From Paguma larvata (Eukaryota; Chordata; Mammalia; Carnivora; Viverridae): a stretch of 64,000 nucleotides of DNA. Position numbers and translations under genes: made by a program. Shown one piece after another: positions 46,460 to 58,017 of this stretch (position 1 is the first letter of the stretch; each line of letters opens with the position of its first letter). Under the pieces are notes generated by a model. That model saw nothing but the letters and a program-made list of their open reading frames with translations. It was not told where the DNA came from and searched no databases. The stretch is from the NCBI GenBank assembly GCA_030068075.1, contig CM057844.1, positions 682,001-746,000 on the forward strand. The letters run 5' to 3'.

Positions 46460-47580
46460 GTGGATTTTTTTTGAGTAGTCATTTGTTCTTCTTTTTTTAA
46501 ATTTACATCCACATTAGTTAACATATAGTGTAATAATGGTTTCAAGAATAGAATTTAGTGATTCATCACTTACATATAGCATCCAGTGCTCATTCCAACA
46601 AGTGTCTTCCTTAATGCCCCTTGCCCATTTAGCCCTTCCCTTCACCCACAACCCCTCCAGCAACCCTCAGTTTGTTCTCTATATGTAGAGTCTCTTATGT
46701 TTTGTCCCTTTTCCTGTTTTTATATTATTTTTGCTTTCCTTCTCTTATGTTCATCTATTTTGTATCTTAAATTCCACATATGAATGAGGTCATATGACAT
46801 TTGTCTTTCTCGGGCTGACTCATTTTGCTTAGCGTAATGCACTCTAGTTCCATCCACATTGTTGCAAATGGCAAAATGTCATACTTTTTGAATGCTGAGT
46901 AATATTCCATTCCATTCCAATATTCTTTATCTATTCATCAGTTGATGAACATTTGGGCTCTTTCCATACTTTGGCTATTGTCTATAGCACTGCTATAAAC
47001 ATTGGAGCGCATGTGCCCCTTCGAGCAGCACTCCTGTATCTTTGGATAAATACCAAATAGTGCTATTTCCGGGTCATAGGGTAGTTCTATTTTTATTAAA
47101 AAATTTTCTTTTTAATGTTTATTATTTTTGAGAGAGAGAGAGTGCGAGTGGGGGAAGAGCAGAGAGAGAGGGAGACCCAGAATTCTGAAGCAGGCTCCAG
47201 GCTCCAAGCTGTCAGCATGGAGCCTGATGTGGGGCTTGATCCCACAAACTGTGAGATCATGACTTGAGCGGAAGTTGGGCACTTAACTGACTGAGTCACC
47301 CAGTTGCCTGTATTTTTAATTTTTTGAGGAGCCTCCACACTGTTTTGCAGAACGGCTGCATCAGTTTGCATTCTCACCAACAGTGCAAAAGGGTTCTCTA
47401 CATCCTCACCAACATCTGTTGTTGCCTGAATTGTTAATTGTAGCCATTCTGACAGATGTGAGGTGATAACTCATTGTGGTTTTGATTTGTATTTCCCTGA
47501 TGATGATGTTAAGCATTTTTTCATGTGTCTGTTAGCCATCTGAATGTCTTCTTTGGAAATGTCTATTCATGTCTTTTTGG
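46460..47580 (-). mobile_element. Second 5'-truncated L1 inserted antisense, itself hit by a SINE
   Basis: TTAGTTAACATATAGTGTAA, ATCCAGTGCTCATTCC, TTGGCTATTGTCTATAGCAC and GACAGATGTGAGGTGATAAC are reversed L1 3' UTR and ORF2. A felid SINE at about 47,098-47,318 splits it. The older sense L1 resumes after 47,580. Confidence 0.88.
47098..47318 (-). mobile_element. Felid SINE, third layer of nesting
   Basis: TTTTTAATGTTTATTATTTT opens the reversed SINE, and TGAGTCACCCAGTTGCC closes it. The flanks CTATTTTTATT and GTATTTTTAATT suggest the duplication. Confidence 0.92.
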
Positions 47581-48472
47581 CAATGGATTCTTGAATATGA
47601 CATTAAAAGCACAGGTAATGAATAAAGTAGATACATTAAATGTCAAAAATTTTTAAGGTGCATCAAAAAAACACCAATAAGGGAAAAAAAACTCACAAAA
47701 TGAGAGAAAATATTTGGAAATCATATATCTATATAGGATCTAGTATCCATAATATACGAATAACTCTTACAATTTAAACAACCCAATGATAAAATCTCCA
47801 AAGAATATGGATAATTATATGAATGGTCACCAAGTAGATGAAAAGATCCTCAACATCTTTTTCCCCAGACATTGGGGAAAGGCAAATCCTTCACTAGGAT
47901 GGCTAGTGGAGAAATGTGGAGAAAGGATGTGGGGAAATTAGAACCCTCATACATTGCTGTTTAGAATGTAAAATTATGTAGCTGCTGTGGAAAACAGACT
48001 GGCAGTTCCTCAAAAGTTAAAAATAGATCTAGAAAATGATCCAGCAATTCCATTTTTGGGTAGAAACCCGAAAGAGTTGGAAACACATATTAAAAAAAAT
48101 TGTTAATGTTCATAACAGCACTATTCATAATAGGCAAAATATGGAAACAACCCAAATGTCCATCAACTGATAAATGGATAAAGAAAATGTGGCATATTCA
48201 TACGTTAAAATATTACCCAGCCATAAAAAGGAATGAAGAACTGACACATGCAATAACATGGATAAACCTTAAACACATTATGCTACATGAAAAAACCCAA
48301 GACACAAAAGGTTACATATATTAGAAGTAGCCATTTTTATGCAATATCCAGACAAAGCAAATCCATAAAGACAAAAAGTAGATATATGATTGCCAGAAGC
48401 TGGTGGGAGGGAGGAATGGAGAGTGAGGGCTATTGGCTTTCTTTTTGGAGTAAGGAAAATGTATCTTTTTAA

Positions 48473-48658
48473 AAAATGTTTATTTATTTTTGAGAGAGAG
48501 GGTGCATGCACAAGCTGAGGAAGAGAGGAAGACAGAGGATCCAAAGCAGGCTCTGCACTGAGAGCTGAAAGTCCTATGTGGGGCTTGAACTCCCAAACTG
48601 TGAGATCATGACCTGAGCTGAAATTGGATCCTTAACCCACCAAGCCACCCAGGCATCC
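48473..48658 (-). mobile_element. Felid SINE in L1 3' end
   Basis: TTAAAAAATGTTTATTTATT opens and AAGCCACCCAGGCATCCC closes the reversed body. Confidence 0.92.
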
Positions 48659-48899
48659 CTGAAAGTGTGGAGTAAGATAACAGGAAAGGTTGCATGCCTC
48701 TGTGAATATATCAAAAACCACTGAACTGTACACTATTAATAGGGAGAACTTCAAGGTTTATGAATCATATCTCAATAAAGCTCTTAGAGAACAGCAAGTA
48801 TTTTCTCTGCACTATGGTGCAATGATTAAAATTAGGAAGTTAACACATTAATGTAATACCATTATTATATCTTAATGTAATTTTGCCATTTGTTCCATT

Positions 48900-49340
48900 A
48901 ATTACTCTTATAGCAAAAGAAAGTCTTTGATCACATGTTGCTGTCAGTTGTCCTGTCTAATGTCCTTCAATCTGGAACAATTTCTCTGCTTCTCCCCTGC
49001 CCCGCCTCAAACCTTGACCATTTTTAGGAGTAGATTATTTTGTAAAATGCTTCTCACTTTGCTTCTTCTGATATTTCCTTATAATTAGTTTCAGATTATG
49101 CGTTTCTGTTGGGAATACCACAGAAGTAGTGATGTGCCTTTTCTTTTCTGTGTATCTCATCAGAAGGCACCTGGTGTTGGTTGTCCAGTTACTGGTGATG
49201 TAAGATGGTGTCTTCCTGGTTTTTCCACTGTCAAGTTATTATATTTCCTTGTGAAATTAATATGCATTCTGTGGGGGAAATACAAACTATGTAAATATCC
49301 TCAAACTTCCGCCTGTTGATTTAGTATCCACTGATGATTT
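48900..49340 (+). mobile_element. Ancient interspersed repeat, copy 2 (probably L1M-derived)
   Basis: TCCTTCAATCTGGAACAATT, AACCTTGACCATTTTTAG and GGAATACCACAGAAGTAGTG match copy 1 at 30,370-30,700 in the same order and orientation. Confidence 0.55.
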
Positions 49341-49349
49341 TTGCCTGAA

Positions 49350-51660
49350 AAAATTTGGACTCACATAAATTCCTGTTTTTGTTTTTGGGAGTTGTATTTT
49401 GATTCAAAAGACTCAAAGAGCTTTGTGTTTTCTAAAACATGTACAGTCAAGCATTGGCCTGCCTGTTTTGAAGTGGTCCATAAAACTAGCCAAGCCAGCC
49501 GGGCTTATTTTCCCCTATTTGCAGAGAAAACAATGATGTCTTGTGAGTCATTTAGCTGGGTTTAAAACCAGCTAATTTTTTGGAGTTTGCACTTGGCCTT
49601 TTTAGACTTGGAGGGATGTGATGATGGTTTGGTGATTGTTTTAAAGAATACTAAGGTAGTTCTTTGTACTTTACAGAAGTTAAGAGGGTCCTGGACCACT
49701 TTTACTTATTGAGATTCTAGAAATAGTAAAATAATAAGTAGGAAAAGTGGGTTGAAACTCTGGTAGAAAAAAATCAATAGATACTGCCTGTGGGGTAGGG
49801 GTGAGGATGCGCTGGGGGTGGGACAGGATTGTCTGGAAACGGGTTAGAGAACTTTTTAAGGTAATGGTGTATGACATTTATGTATGTTTTACCTAAAAAT
49901 TCCCACCAACACATACTGACTCTGGTTAATGATGCACATGCTGAGGCATTTGGGGGAAGGGCACTGACGTCGGCAACTTAACTTAGATGCCAATTTCAGT
50001 GCTTGGATAGGTGGACAGAAGGATAGATTTGTGATAAGGCAGGTCTAGGAAAATTTTAACAATTATCGACTATATGTGGTGGCTGAATGAAGGTTCACTT
50101 TCAACATTTCTGTATATTTGAAAATTCTTATCATAAAATGTTGGAGGAAAATGGGTTACCAAAAAGGTATGCATATTTCAGTCGTTTGCATTTAACAAGT
50201 AAATGCCTCTAATGCACCAAAACACAGTGCAAGGAAGTTGTGCTGTTTATAAGATAACTTGGATTTATTAAAAATATTAATTTACAGTGTCAAAAGCATG
50301 TGTCATAACGGGACACAAGTTGAGTTGTATGAAGGACTTTTTAATTTTTAAATTCTGACAATGTAAGTTGGAATTATACTCTATTTTGAACAGACTTCTC
50401 TGAAAACTTTGGTGATCTCTCTAAAGTCTGAATTTGTTGAGGTGATATGGCCCTTGTCACTCCCCACGGCCCCTCACACCTTGCCTGATGGTGATAGTTC
50501 ATCACAGACAGCCTTGTTACCATGTTTTACAGAGGAAAAGCAACAACATGGCACACTTTGAACACACTGGATCTCTGACTTGCTCATTCCCTCACCCTCA
50601 ACCCATAGGCCCCTCTACAGTGCCTGCAAATAACAAAGCTTTAACATTTACCAAGTAGGAGGTGACAGGTTCTCCCCTGTCTTTCTATTCATGGCTTCAA
50701 TTAATAATTACTCGCCTGAAAAATGAGCCAATCTGTTTCATGGAGGGGAAGAACCTTGAGCCAAGGCAATTAGCATCTTGATTCTGGCTGCCTTGGGAAT
50801 TTAAGTTAGTCATACGGCCCATTTAACGTCTCCAAATATTGTTGTCTCTCGATGAGGGAAGTCATGATTGTTAAAGAGGGAAGGCCCTGGGGACCCATAT
50901 GCTGAGGATGCCCTGTGCAACGGGTTGGCTGGGGCACAGGGCCTGCGGCTTTTGTCCAGCCCACATGCCCGCTCTATTCTTCTCTTAGGACTCAGCAGCT
51001 GGCTCCAGGCAGCAAGGACCCTAACCACCAGCCGAGGGAGTGGCGGCTGCCCCCCAATACGTGCACACTTGAGCGGCTCTTTTGTCTGCCGAGAAGACAT
51101 TCCAACTGCCCGTTACCAGTTGGCCTTTGCACAAAGGGGGTGGTCATGGAGCAGGGCAGTCTGTCTGCACAGCATATTGTCAAGGGGCGGCCAGTCTTCA
51201 AACAGGCAGCTGTGAGTTGTCTCCTGCACGGATATGTGCCTGGAATGGCTGCAATGCCCAGGAAGGACTGACGCCAGGGGGAGAGCTCAAGGAGCAGGAT
51301 TAAGCACACAATTTAATTAGAGAGATTTGAGGAATCCTATAATCAAGATATTGGGGCTCCAAGGAGAATGTGAGGAATAATCTAGACCTTTTCTCTTCTT
51401 TTCCAGGAACCACAAATCCAGCGAGATGGAATCTTCTTTTAAAAGAAATTGCAAGGCGTCCTGCAATTAACAACTGTTGCTGGAAGACAATTCTTTGAAT
51501 CGTGCTGATTGAAAAATCTGCTCTCCTTTTTTCAAGTGTCCGTCAATAACAGCTGACTTTCTGTCTAAGAGGAGATGTGAAAAATGATCACATTTTGTTG
51601 ATCACATATTGTTGATGGCAACAATATTGTTAAGAGGCATTATGGATGCCTCTCAGAGAC
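49350..51660. other. Low-repeat intergenic DNA
   Basis: No gene or repeat family was recognised. The section 50,860-51,300 is GC-richer with overlapping frames of about 115 codons on both strands, none with a known domain. Confidence 0.35.
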
Positions 51661-51667
51661 CCGACTT

Positions 51668-51810
51668 ATGCTGAGTGCTCATACTTCTCTCACTGCATCC
51701 CCACAGCAGCCCTGCAAGTTGGTATTATTACCCACATTTCAGAGGGGAGGGAACTGGGGCTTTAAAAGGACTAAATACCTAGTGCACTGACATAGGGATT
51801 GAGACTCAGG
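51668..51810 (-). mobile_element. MIR SINE
   Basis: GAGTGCTCATACTTCTCTCA, CAGCAGCCCTGCAAGTTGG, TATTATTACCCACATTTCAG and ACTGGGGCTTTAAAAGGAC follow the reversed MIR 3' half. Confidence 0.72.
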
Positions 51811-53365
51811 CTGGCCTGCTCCCAAGCCTGTGCTGCACACCCTCCTCTTTGCCTCCCTGGTGGCAGCTCTTCTCCTTTCTCTGCCCGGTTTGGCTTCTCA
51901 CCTGTCTGTTCCCCAGGACAGGTTGCAGAGCTGCAGCCCAAACACTGCCTTTGAGCCTCTTCTGGGGGACAGCGCCCAAGCCATGGGAGTGCTGGGCAGC
52001 GTTCTTTTGACTTCGGGCATTGCTTCGGTCCACCCACGCTACTCGCATCTGATGTACAGCGAGCAGAATGCCATGAACAAAGAGCTGGTAGGTGCAGGGA
52101 AGAACTCTTCAAAAGTCTGCATACCCTTGCTGGGGATGAGCTCACAGAACAATTTGGAGAGCTGGGTAGAGATAATGGAGGGAGCTGTTTCACTAGATTT
52201 GGACTCAGGAGTGTCTTGTCAAAAAGGGTGATATGAAATAGGAGAGGTTGTGATAGGGGAGGTGGGAAGAAATGGTGTGGATCAGAGCTCAGGAGACAAG
52301 GCAGAGGCAGAGGCGGACACCCAAGAGAGCAGGTCGTCAGGGGGCTGTGCTTGGGCAGAGAGATGGGGCTGCAAGACAGACATGAGGGTGGGTGGAAGTG
52401 CTGGCTGTACTCCCAAAAGAGTGGCTTGACACCTGCCTGGATGCCCAGGACCTCCTGGTGTGCCACTTGTGACACTCTGAAATATTCCCACCTCAGTCAG
52501 TTGTGAGGGGAACTTGGATATGGCACTAAGGGCTCAAGGCCCACTCTGGTGGACTTCAGCTTCTTGGTGAACACACTAGTTGGGGAGAGATCAGGCTTGG
52601 ATGCAAGGTGGCCATTCTCAGGGGTGGAGGGTGAAGATCACAGAATGGCCTCTATTAGCCTTTATAGAACAATAACAGCATCCTTAGCTCTTTCACAAAT
52701 GTACAATTTGTGAGACCACTTGACCGAAAGCAGAATTCCCATCACTACAACAGCTGTACCACTTCTACCCCAGGGTGTGCCAAGCCCCTTTGCCATCCTG
52801 CACTGAGATGCTCTTGGTCCCTGGAAGGGGGTTAAGTGGAAGCCCTGCTGGAAGAAGAGGCCCAGAGGCCAACTCTCATAAAGAAGTTTAGCTTGGCTGT
52901 AGGTAGGGCACACCCATCAGAATTTGGAGTGTGGGAATCATCTTCCCTGATGTCGTCATGCACCTACCATGCCTCAAGTGCTGTCACACTGCATCTAAAT
53001 GCATGTGAATGAAACAACTCCATAAGTAATTTTCCTTTGGGGGAAATAAAGAAAGCAAGGGTCGTGGGCAGTATGGAGCCAGAGGGAGGGTGTGTGGCAT
53101 GGAAGAACTGAGCAGGGCTGGGGTTAACTGAGACATACAGCATGGAGATGTGACAGACAATTGCCCTCCTATGTGGCTACCAGGTCTGAAGAAGCAAAAG
53201 TGCCTAGGATCTACATGTCTCTTTTGCCCATCATGGCCAGATGTCAGTTGGAGAAGAGGGTAGAAAGATGGCCCTCAGTGGCTGGGGGAGCATGCTAATG
53301 TCCTGTGACTGTCACAGGATGCAACATGCCAAGTGGAACCCACCAGTAACAGGCTTTTCCCAGTA
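51811..53365. other. Low-repeat intergenic DNA with an unsupported 234-codon frame
   Basis: The minus-strand frame 51771-52475 is proline/serine-rich and overlaps a plus-strand frame at 51830-52231 that begins with a hydrophobic leader-like stretch. Neither has a recognised domain, and both overlap or abut the MIR. No gene is called. Confidence 0.35.
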
Positions 53366-53367
53366 GC

Positions 53368-53455
53368 TGATGGTGGCACAATGGTTCAGTTTTTGGGCCC
53401 TGAATCTGACAGTGCTGGGTTCAAACTCTGGCTCAGTCACTGCAGACTTGAGACA
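53368..53455 (+). mobile_element. MIR fragment
   Basis: TGGTGGCACAATGGTTCAGT, then TCTGACAGTGCTGGGTTCAA and ACTCTGGCTCAGTCACTG follow the MIR 5' half. Confidence 0.65.
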
Positions 53456-54835
53456 GGATTTGATGCAAGGCATTTAATTGGGAAGTGACTCTGGGAAGCA
53501 CTACGAGAGATGTAGGAAGTGAGACAAGGAAGAGAAGGGAGCCAAGGCAAGACACACTAGTGATGAGCTTACTTTTGTTGGCACCTGGGCTAAAGCCTGC
53601 TGGGTACCTACAGAGTCTGGGAAAACCAGTTTGGCTGGTGGGAAGCTGGGGTCTTTATCCACTAACGGTAGTCCATGGTTGGCTGTGGGCCATGCCTGGG
53701 GATGTTAGTTCCTTGGCCCTTCTGCCTTCCCTCATGTGGTCTTGGTCAGGTTCCTGAGCAGAGAAAGCTCTGTAAGAATCTGGCAGGCACTCTGGTTGGA
53801 AGCTGTAGGAGCAGCCAATGCAAGGAGGATGGGCTGTCTGCCCCACAGTCTGTGGGATGTGCTGGCCCCATCTCCTCCACTGTCCAGCCTCTTGGTTTCT
53901 CCTCTCCTCTGAGATTCCACTTTGCCCAGGAGCAATTTGATGTGCTGGTCTATGGGCCTGCCCTCGAGAGAAATCAGCCTTCCTGTGGAGGCTCCCTGGG
54001 CCTGGTCTGCAGTGCCTGTGGGAAGCTGACTCACAAGAAGCTTCTTCCCTGGGGGACGGTTCTCAGAAACATTCCCCAACTCCCTTTCAGACACTGCATA
54101 GGCAGGGTGACCATCTCAGTAATGCATCCCAGAATTGGCATCCCCCAGCCTGCACACCTGCTCCCTAGGATCGCTCCCGAAACCAAATCTGCATGCCAGC
54201 CGGTGTCAGGTTCCACTTTCTGTGGACCAGCTGTTTGTCTCGGGGTTAGACTGAAGGAGATTACATATTTACACCTTTACAGGGCAGAGTGGAGATTTGA
54301 CTTTGCTGTGGGTATGTCAGAAAGCTCCATGGAAGGACCAAACAGTTTAACCACATCAACACTGGGCTGCAGGGCAAGCAAGGACTGGTGAGATGCGGAA
54401 ACCCTTCCAATGTGAATTCAGTGGCTCAGGACTTGTCTCTGCATTTGTATGGTTCTCTTAACAGGCTTAGCAAGTACAAGAGAGACAAGAAGGAAGACAG
54501 CCAATTAACAAGGACCCTTAGCAGCCATCTGCGTGATTTCAGACTCTATGTCCTCATCGGTGAGGGTGCCCCTGGCACTTCCTGGCTTTCTCTCGGTGTG
54601 GGCTGAGAAGGTTCCCAACATATCCAGAAAAGCTCCAGCATTGTGACTTTTTTATTTAAAAGCAATTTGGCTTTATCAAAATCCCTGGCTCACATATTCT
54701 TGCTTTGCATCTTAAATAGATTTCTCTAATTCTTTTTGGAGTAAACATTGCTGTCAACACTAATGGTGATCTGATTTTCTACCCCTTTTATATTATGTCC
54801 AGTCATGCCCTTTTCGCCCAGCTGTCCAAAGGAAT
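53456..54835. other. Intergenic DNA with an unsupported 238-codon frame
   Basis: The plus-strand frame 53675-54391 is the longest in the window, cysteine-rich in places, but matches nothing I recognise and has no flanking splice or promoter signal I can defend. It may be an old LTR-type sequence. Confidence 0.35.
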
Positions 54836-54850
54836 TATTTATTTGACTTT

Positions 54851-55063
54851 TTTTTTTAACGTTTATTTATTTTTGAGAGACATAGAGACAGAACATGAGC
54901 AGGGGAAGGACAGAGAGAGAGGGAGATACAGAAACTGAGGCAGGCTCCAGGCTCTGACGAGCCATCAGCACAGAGCCCGACGTGGGGCTTGAACTCACAG
55001 ACCATGAGATAGTGACCTGAGCTGAAGTTGGCCACTCAACCAAGTGAGCCACCCAGGCGCCCC
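54851..55063 (-). mobile_element. Felid SINE with target-site duplication
   Basis: The 15 bp duplication TATTTATTTGACTTT is at 54836-54850 and 55064-55078. The body ends GAGCCACCCAGGCGCCCC. Confidence 0.95.
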
Positions 55064-55278
55064 TATTTATTTGACTTTAAAGTTCAGTACTTTTGCTAGG
55101 CTATGTCTTGGTTTTGGTTATTCTAGTGATATTCTCAGGTGCCTATCGTGCTCTTTCCGAATCTCTTTTTAACCCCTATGTTTCAGAAAAGTTTTCCACA
55201 ATTATAGATTTCAAAACTTGTTCTCTTTCTTTACTCTTGCTTTTTTCTTCAGGTACTACTATTACCTATATGCAGACT

Positions 55279-55281
<3 letters not shown>

Positions 55282-55309
<28 letters not shown>

Positions 55310-55311
55310 CT
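55282..55311. repeat. (TTG)n microsatellite
   Basis: About nine perfect TTG units. Confidence 0.95.
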
Positions 55312-57180
55312 AAATGTCACTTCTAGCAAATTCCTTTTGCCTCTTTTTAAATTTCCTTATGACTAAAACAATGTCCTATGTCTCACAAAGCATTGACTGT
55401 TGTGTTATTTGCTCTTATGTTTCTTGAAATTCAGCCTCCATCTTCCAGATGATTTTCTTTAGGTTTAAATTCTTTCCTGAGTCCTCTCTTTTCTGGGTTT
55501 CTTCAGTTTCCTTCACTTCCCTCTCCTCTCTCAACACAGTGGTGATGCCAGGTAGGGCTGTGGCCACATGGTGGTTGTCCTACTTCCTTGTATATGGGGG
55601 CTTTGGGGCAGATACTTTCTCATCTAGTTTTGTGGTAAGTTTGTTCATGTATGTTTGGTTTTGCTTTCTAATTGTCATATTATTTTTGTTATTATTAGGA
55701 TTTAAAGAGATTCAAAACTTTTGTCACTGCTGCTGTCTTCCCCAAAGCCCCTTAAATTCTCCTGGATTTGATGACATTAAGCATGTTCCTGAAAGCTATC
55801 CCCATCCTAAGATGGCTGCATTAATTTTGCTGCAACCAAAAGTGATGTGAGTCACCCAAATGTATCCCCAAGCCAACTTCCCCCAAATGCTTCTGACCAC
55901 CCAGGGCCTCTTGACACGCAAGGATGTGAGAGGGCCAGATTGGAGTAGTCTTATGTGCCTGCAGTTACAGTAGATTACTGTGTCAGATTTTACAAAAACA
56001 TATGACCACGTGAACACATTGCTGGGGATCTTCTTAAGATTTTGGAAAGGGTGAGTGAAGACTTTGTAAACCAGAGAGGATCTGTAAGATGAAATATTAC
56101 ACAGCCAAGGAAAACAATCTTTTTGAATTTAAAAATAATCTCTTCATATTTAAAAAATAATCTCTTTCTGCATTGTGGAAAATTAGAAAATTTAGATAAA
56201 AATGCATAAAATAAGAAAATAAAAACATCATATTCCTATCACCAAAGAGGTGACCACTGTTAATACCTTAGCATATCTCTTTGCAGATTTTGAAATACCT
56301 TGATGACAGTTAAAACTGCACAAAAATGATGTGGAGTGAAAAAAAATCAACACAAGTTGTCTCAATAATGACGTTGAGTTGTGAAGTTACCTATATGTTG
56401 AAAAGTATTAAAAATGAAATATACCAAAAATGTTAACAAAGTTTATTTGTGGATCATAAGCTTAGGGGATTGTTATTTTCTTATTTCCTATTATTTCCTA
56501 CAACAGATATGCAGACTTTTATGATCAGAAAAAAATGAATCATTTAAAAAAGTAATTATAGCTTCCCAAAAGTGAGATACGATTGTGAGCGTATGTAAAA
56601 TCGGATAAACAGCTTATTTTGTGTCCAATGATTATGTGGCTGCATTATGGTGTTTCATGTTCTCCTTTCTCAAAAAAAAAAAAAATACAAACCCAAATCA
56701 AATCAGATTGTGATTTTGTTCCCTGACATTAACACATGGGCATTACAGGAACGTGTATGTCACATGGTCAATTCGTTGGCAGGAGGATTATGTCGTCAGG
56801 GGAATAAATTTGAAATTCTCAAGGTACTTTGCTCTGGTAATCAGGACTTTATTTATCTCTAAGCTAAAAGAGGGGATTGAATTCTTTAACAATGATCAGA
56901 AAATGCTTTTAGGAAGATTCCTTTCATATTAAATTTTTTCTTAAAGTTGCAGTAAACACTGTGTAATTAGTGCCCATGCAGGTAGAGCCAGGAGAAGCCT
57001 TGATGGGAGGTTTCCTTTGCCTTGAAAGACACATGAAAGAATGTCACAGGATGCATGGAGGAAAAATGATTTGTAACAGGAAAAGGTTGAGTAAGGGGCG
57101 GTCAATGCTAGTGATGACATATTGGCAAGGTTCCTGGCATAGTCACTTTTGGGGACTTTGATATTCCAAGTAAAACTCAG
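55312..57180. other. Gene-free intergenic DNA
   Basis: No gene was recognised. Section 56,040-56,560 is AT-rich and looks L1-like but was not assigned. Confidence 0.3.
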
Positions 57181-57190
57181 TTGGTGACAA

Positions 57191-57289
57191 AATTCCCACC
57201 ATTGGCCACAGAATATTCCTAACTATTTGAGAAACCTAGGCCTTAAGTTAAAATCAGACTTATGTGACTTAATTGTATTTTAGTAGTTT
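57191..57289 (+). repeat. Left arm of a 99 bp inverted repeat
   Basis: The arm starts AATTCCCACCATTGGCCACA and ends ATTTTAGTAGTTT. Its reverse complement occurs at 57919-58017 with four mismatches and no gap. Confidence 0.95.
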
Positions 57290-57860
57290 GATTTAAGTGC
57301 AATTTCCGTGTTTGAAATGTTAAGTCTCTAATTTTTTAGTAATGTAAATTGGAAGGGCTGATACTTACTGGATGGCCCGCCCCTGAAGGCCTGAATGCTT
57401 CCAGTGAGAAGAGCCTTGACCACACTCACTTAACCCTACCCTTTCTTTAGGGCTGATGGAGATATCTGGATATTTCCCATGGTTCATACCATTGCACTTA
57501 CACTGTTGGAAGGCAGGGGTGGAATTGCTATCCCCATGCCACTGCTCAGAGGGGAGGACCCCACTTCCCAGGAACAATGGCTGTCCTATCTCCTAGGCAA
57601 GAAAATCAGCAGGAGCTCTTGTCCAGCAGAATCAGCTTAGGTAGGGATCCTCTGCGCTTCTCTCTTCTGCTTCTAGAGAGGCTGGGAGGATGAGGGGGCA
57701 TTTCCTACTTACTTCTAGGTGACTCTTACCTGGTTCTGGATACAGACTCACTCACAGGAGAAAGAACCTACTCATAGTTCCATATTCAGAACTGAAAGGT
57801 GCATCTTTACTCAGACTAGAAAGTAGGTAGTTGTAACTTTGACCCTGGGGGAAAGCCACA

Positions 57861-57889
57861 GTTTGGACACTAATAAATAGTGTCCAAAC
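57861..57889. repeat. Perfect 12 bp hairpin
   Basis: GTTTGGACACTA, loop ATAAA, then TAGTGTCCAAAC. It stands about 30 bp inside the right arm of the inverted repeat, followed by short CAAACTACTAAA-type repeats up to 57930. Confidence 0.95.
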
Positions 57890-57918
57890 TACTAAATAGT
57901 CAAACTACTAAACTACTA

Positions 57919-58017
57919 AAACTACTAAAATACAATTAAGTCGCATAAATCTGATTTTAACTTAAGGCCTAGGTTTCTCAAATAGTTAGGAATACTCTGT
58001 GGCCAATAGTGGGAATT
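57919..58017 (-). repeat. Right arm of a 99 bp inverted repeat
   Basis: It is the reverse complement of 57191-57289 at about 96% identity. The spacer between arms is 629 bp of sequence that is not itself repeated in the window. Confidence 0.95.

Larger units (their letters stand above)
39298..48790 (+). mobile_element. Ancient L1, ORF1 to 3' end, split by about eleven insertions
   Basis: Sense blocks in L1 order: ORF1 (39,298-39,835), ORF1 end and linker (40,920-41,288), ORF2 start (41,564-42,010 and 42,216-42,721), ORF2 reverse-transcriptase region (42,937-43,895; 44,358-45,018; 45,206-45,350; 45,906-46,460), and ORF2 end with 3' UTR (47,580-48,470; 48,661-48,790, ending CTCAATAAAGCTCTTAGAG). 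Protein phrases such as RPISLMN-like and DQVGFI-like words are visible only in broken frames. None of the blocks could encode a working protein. Confidence 0.75.
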
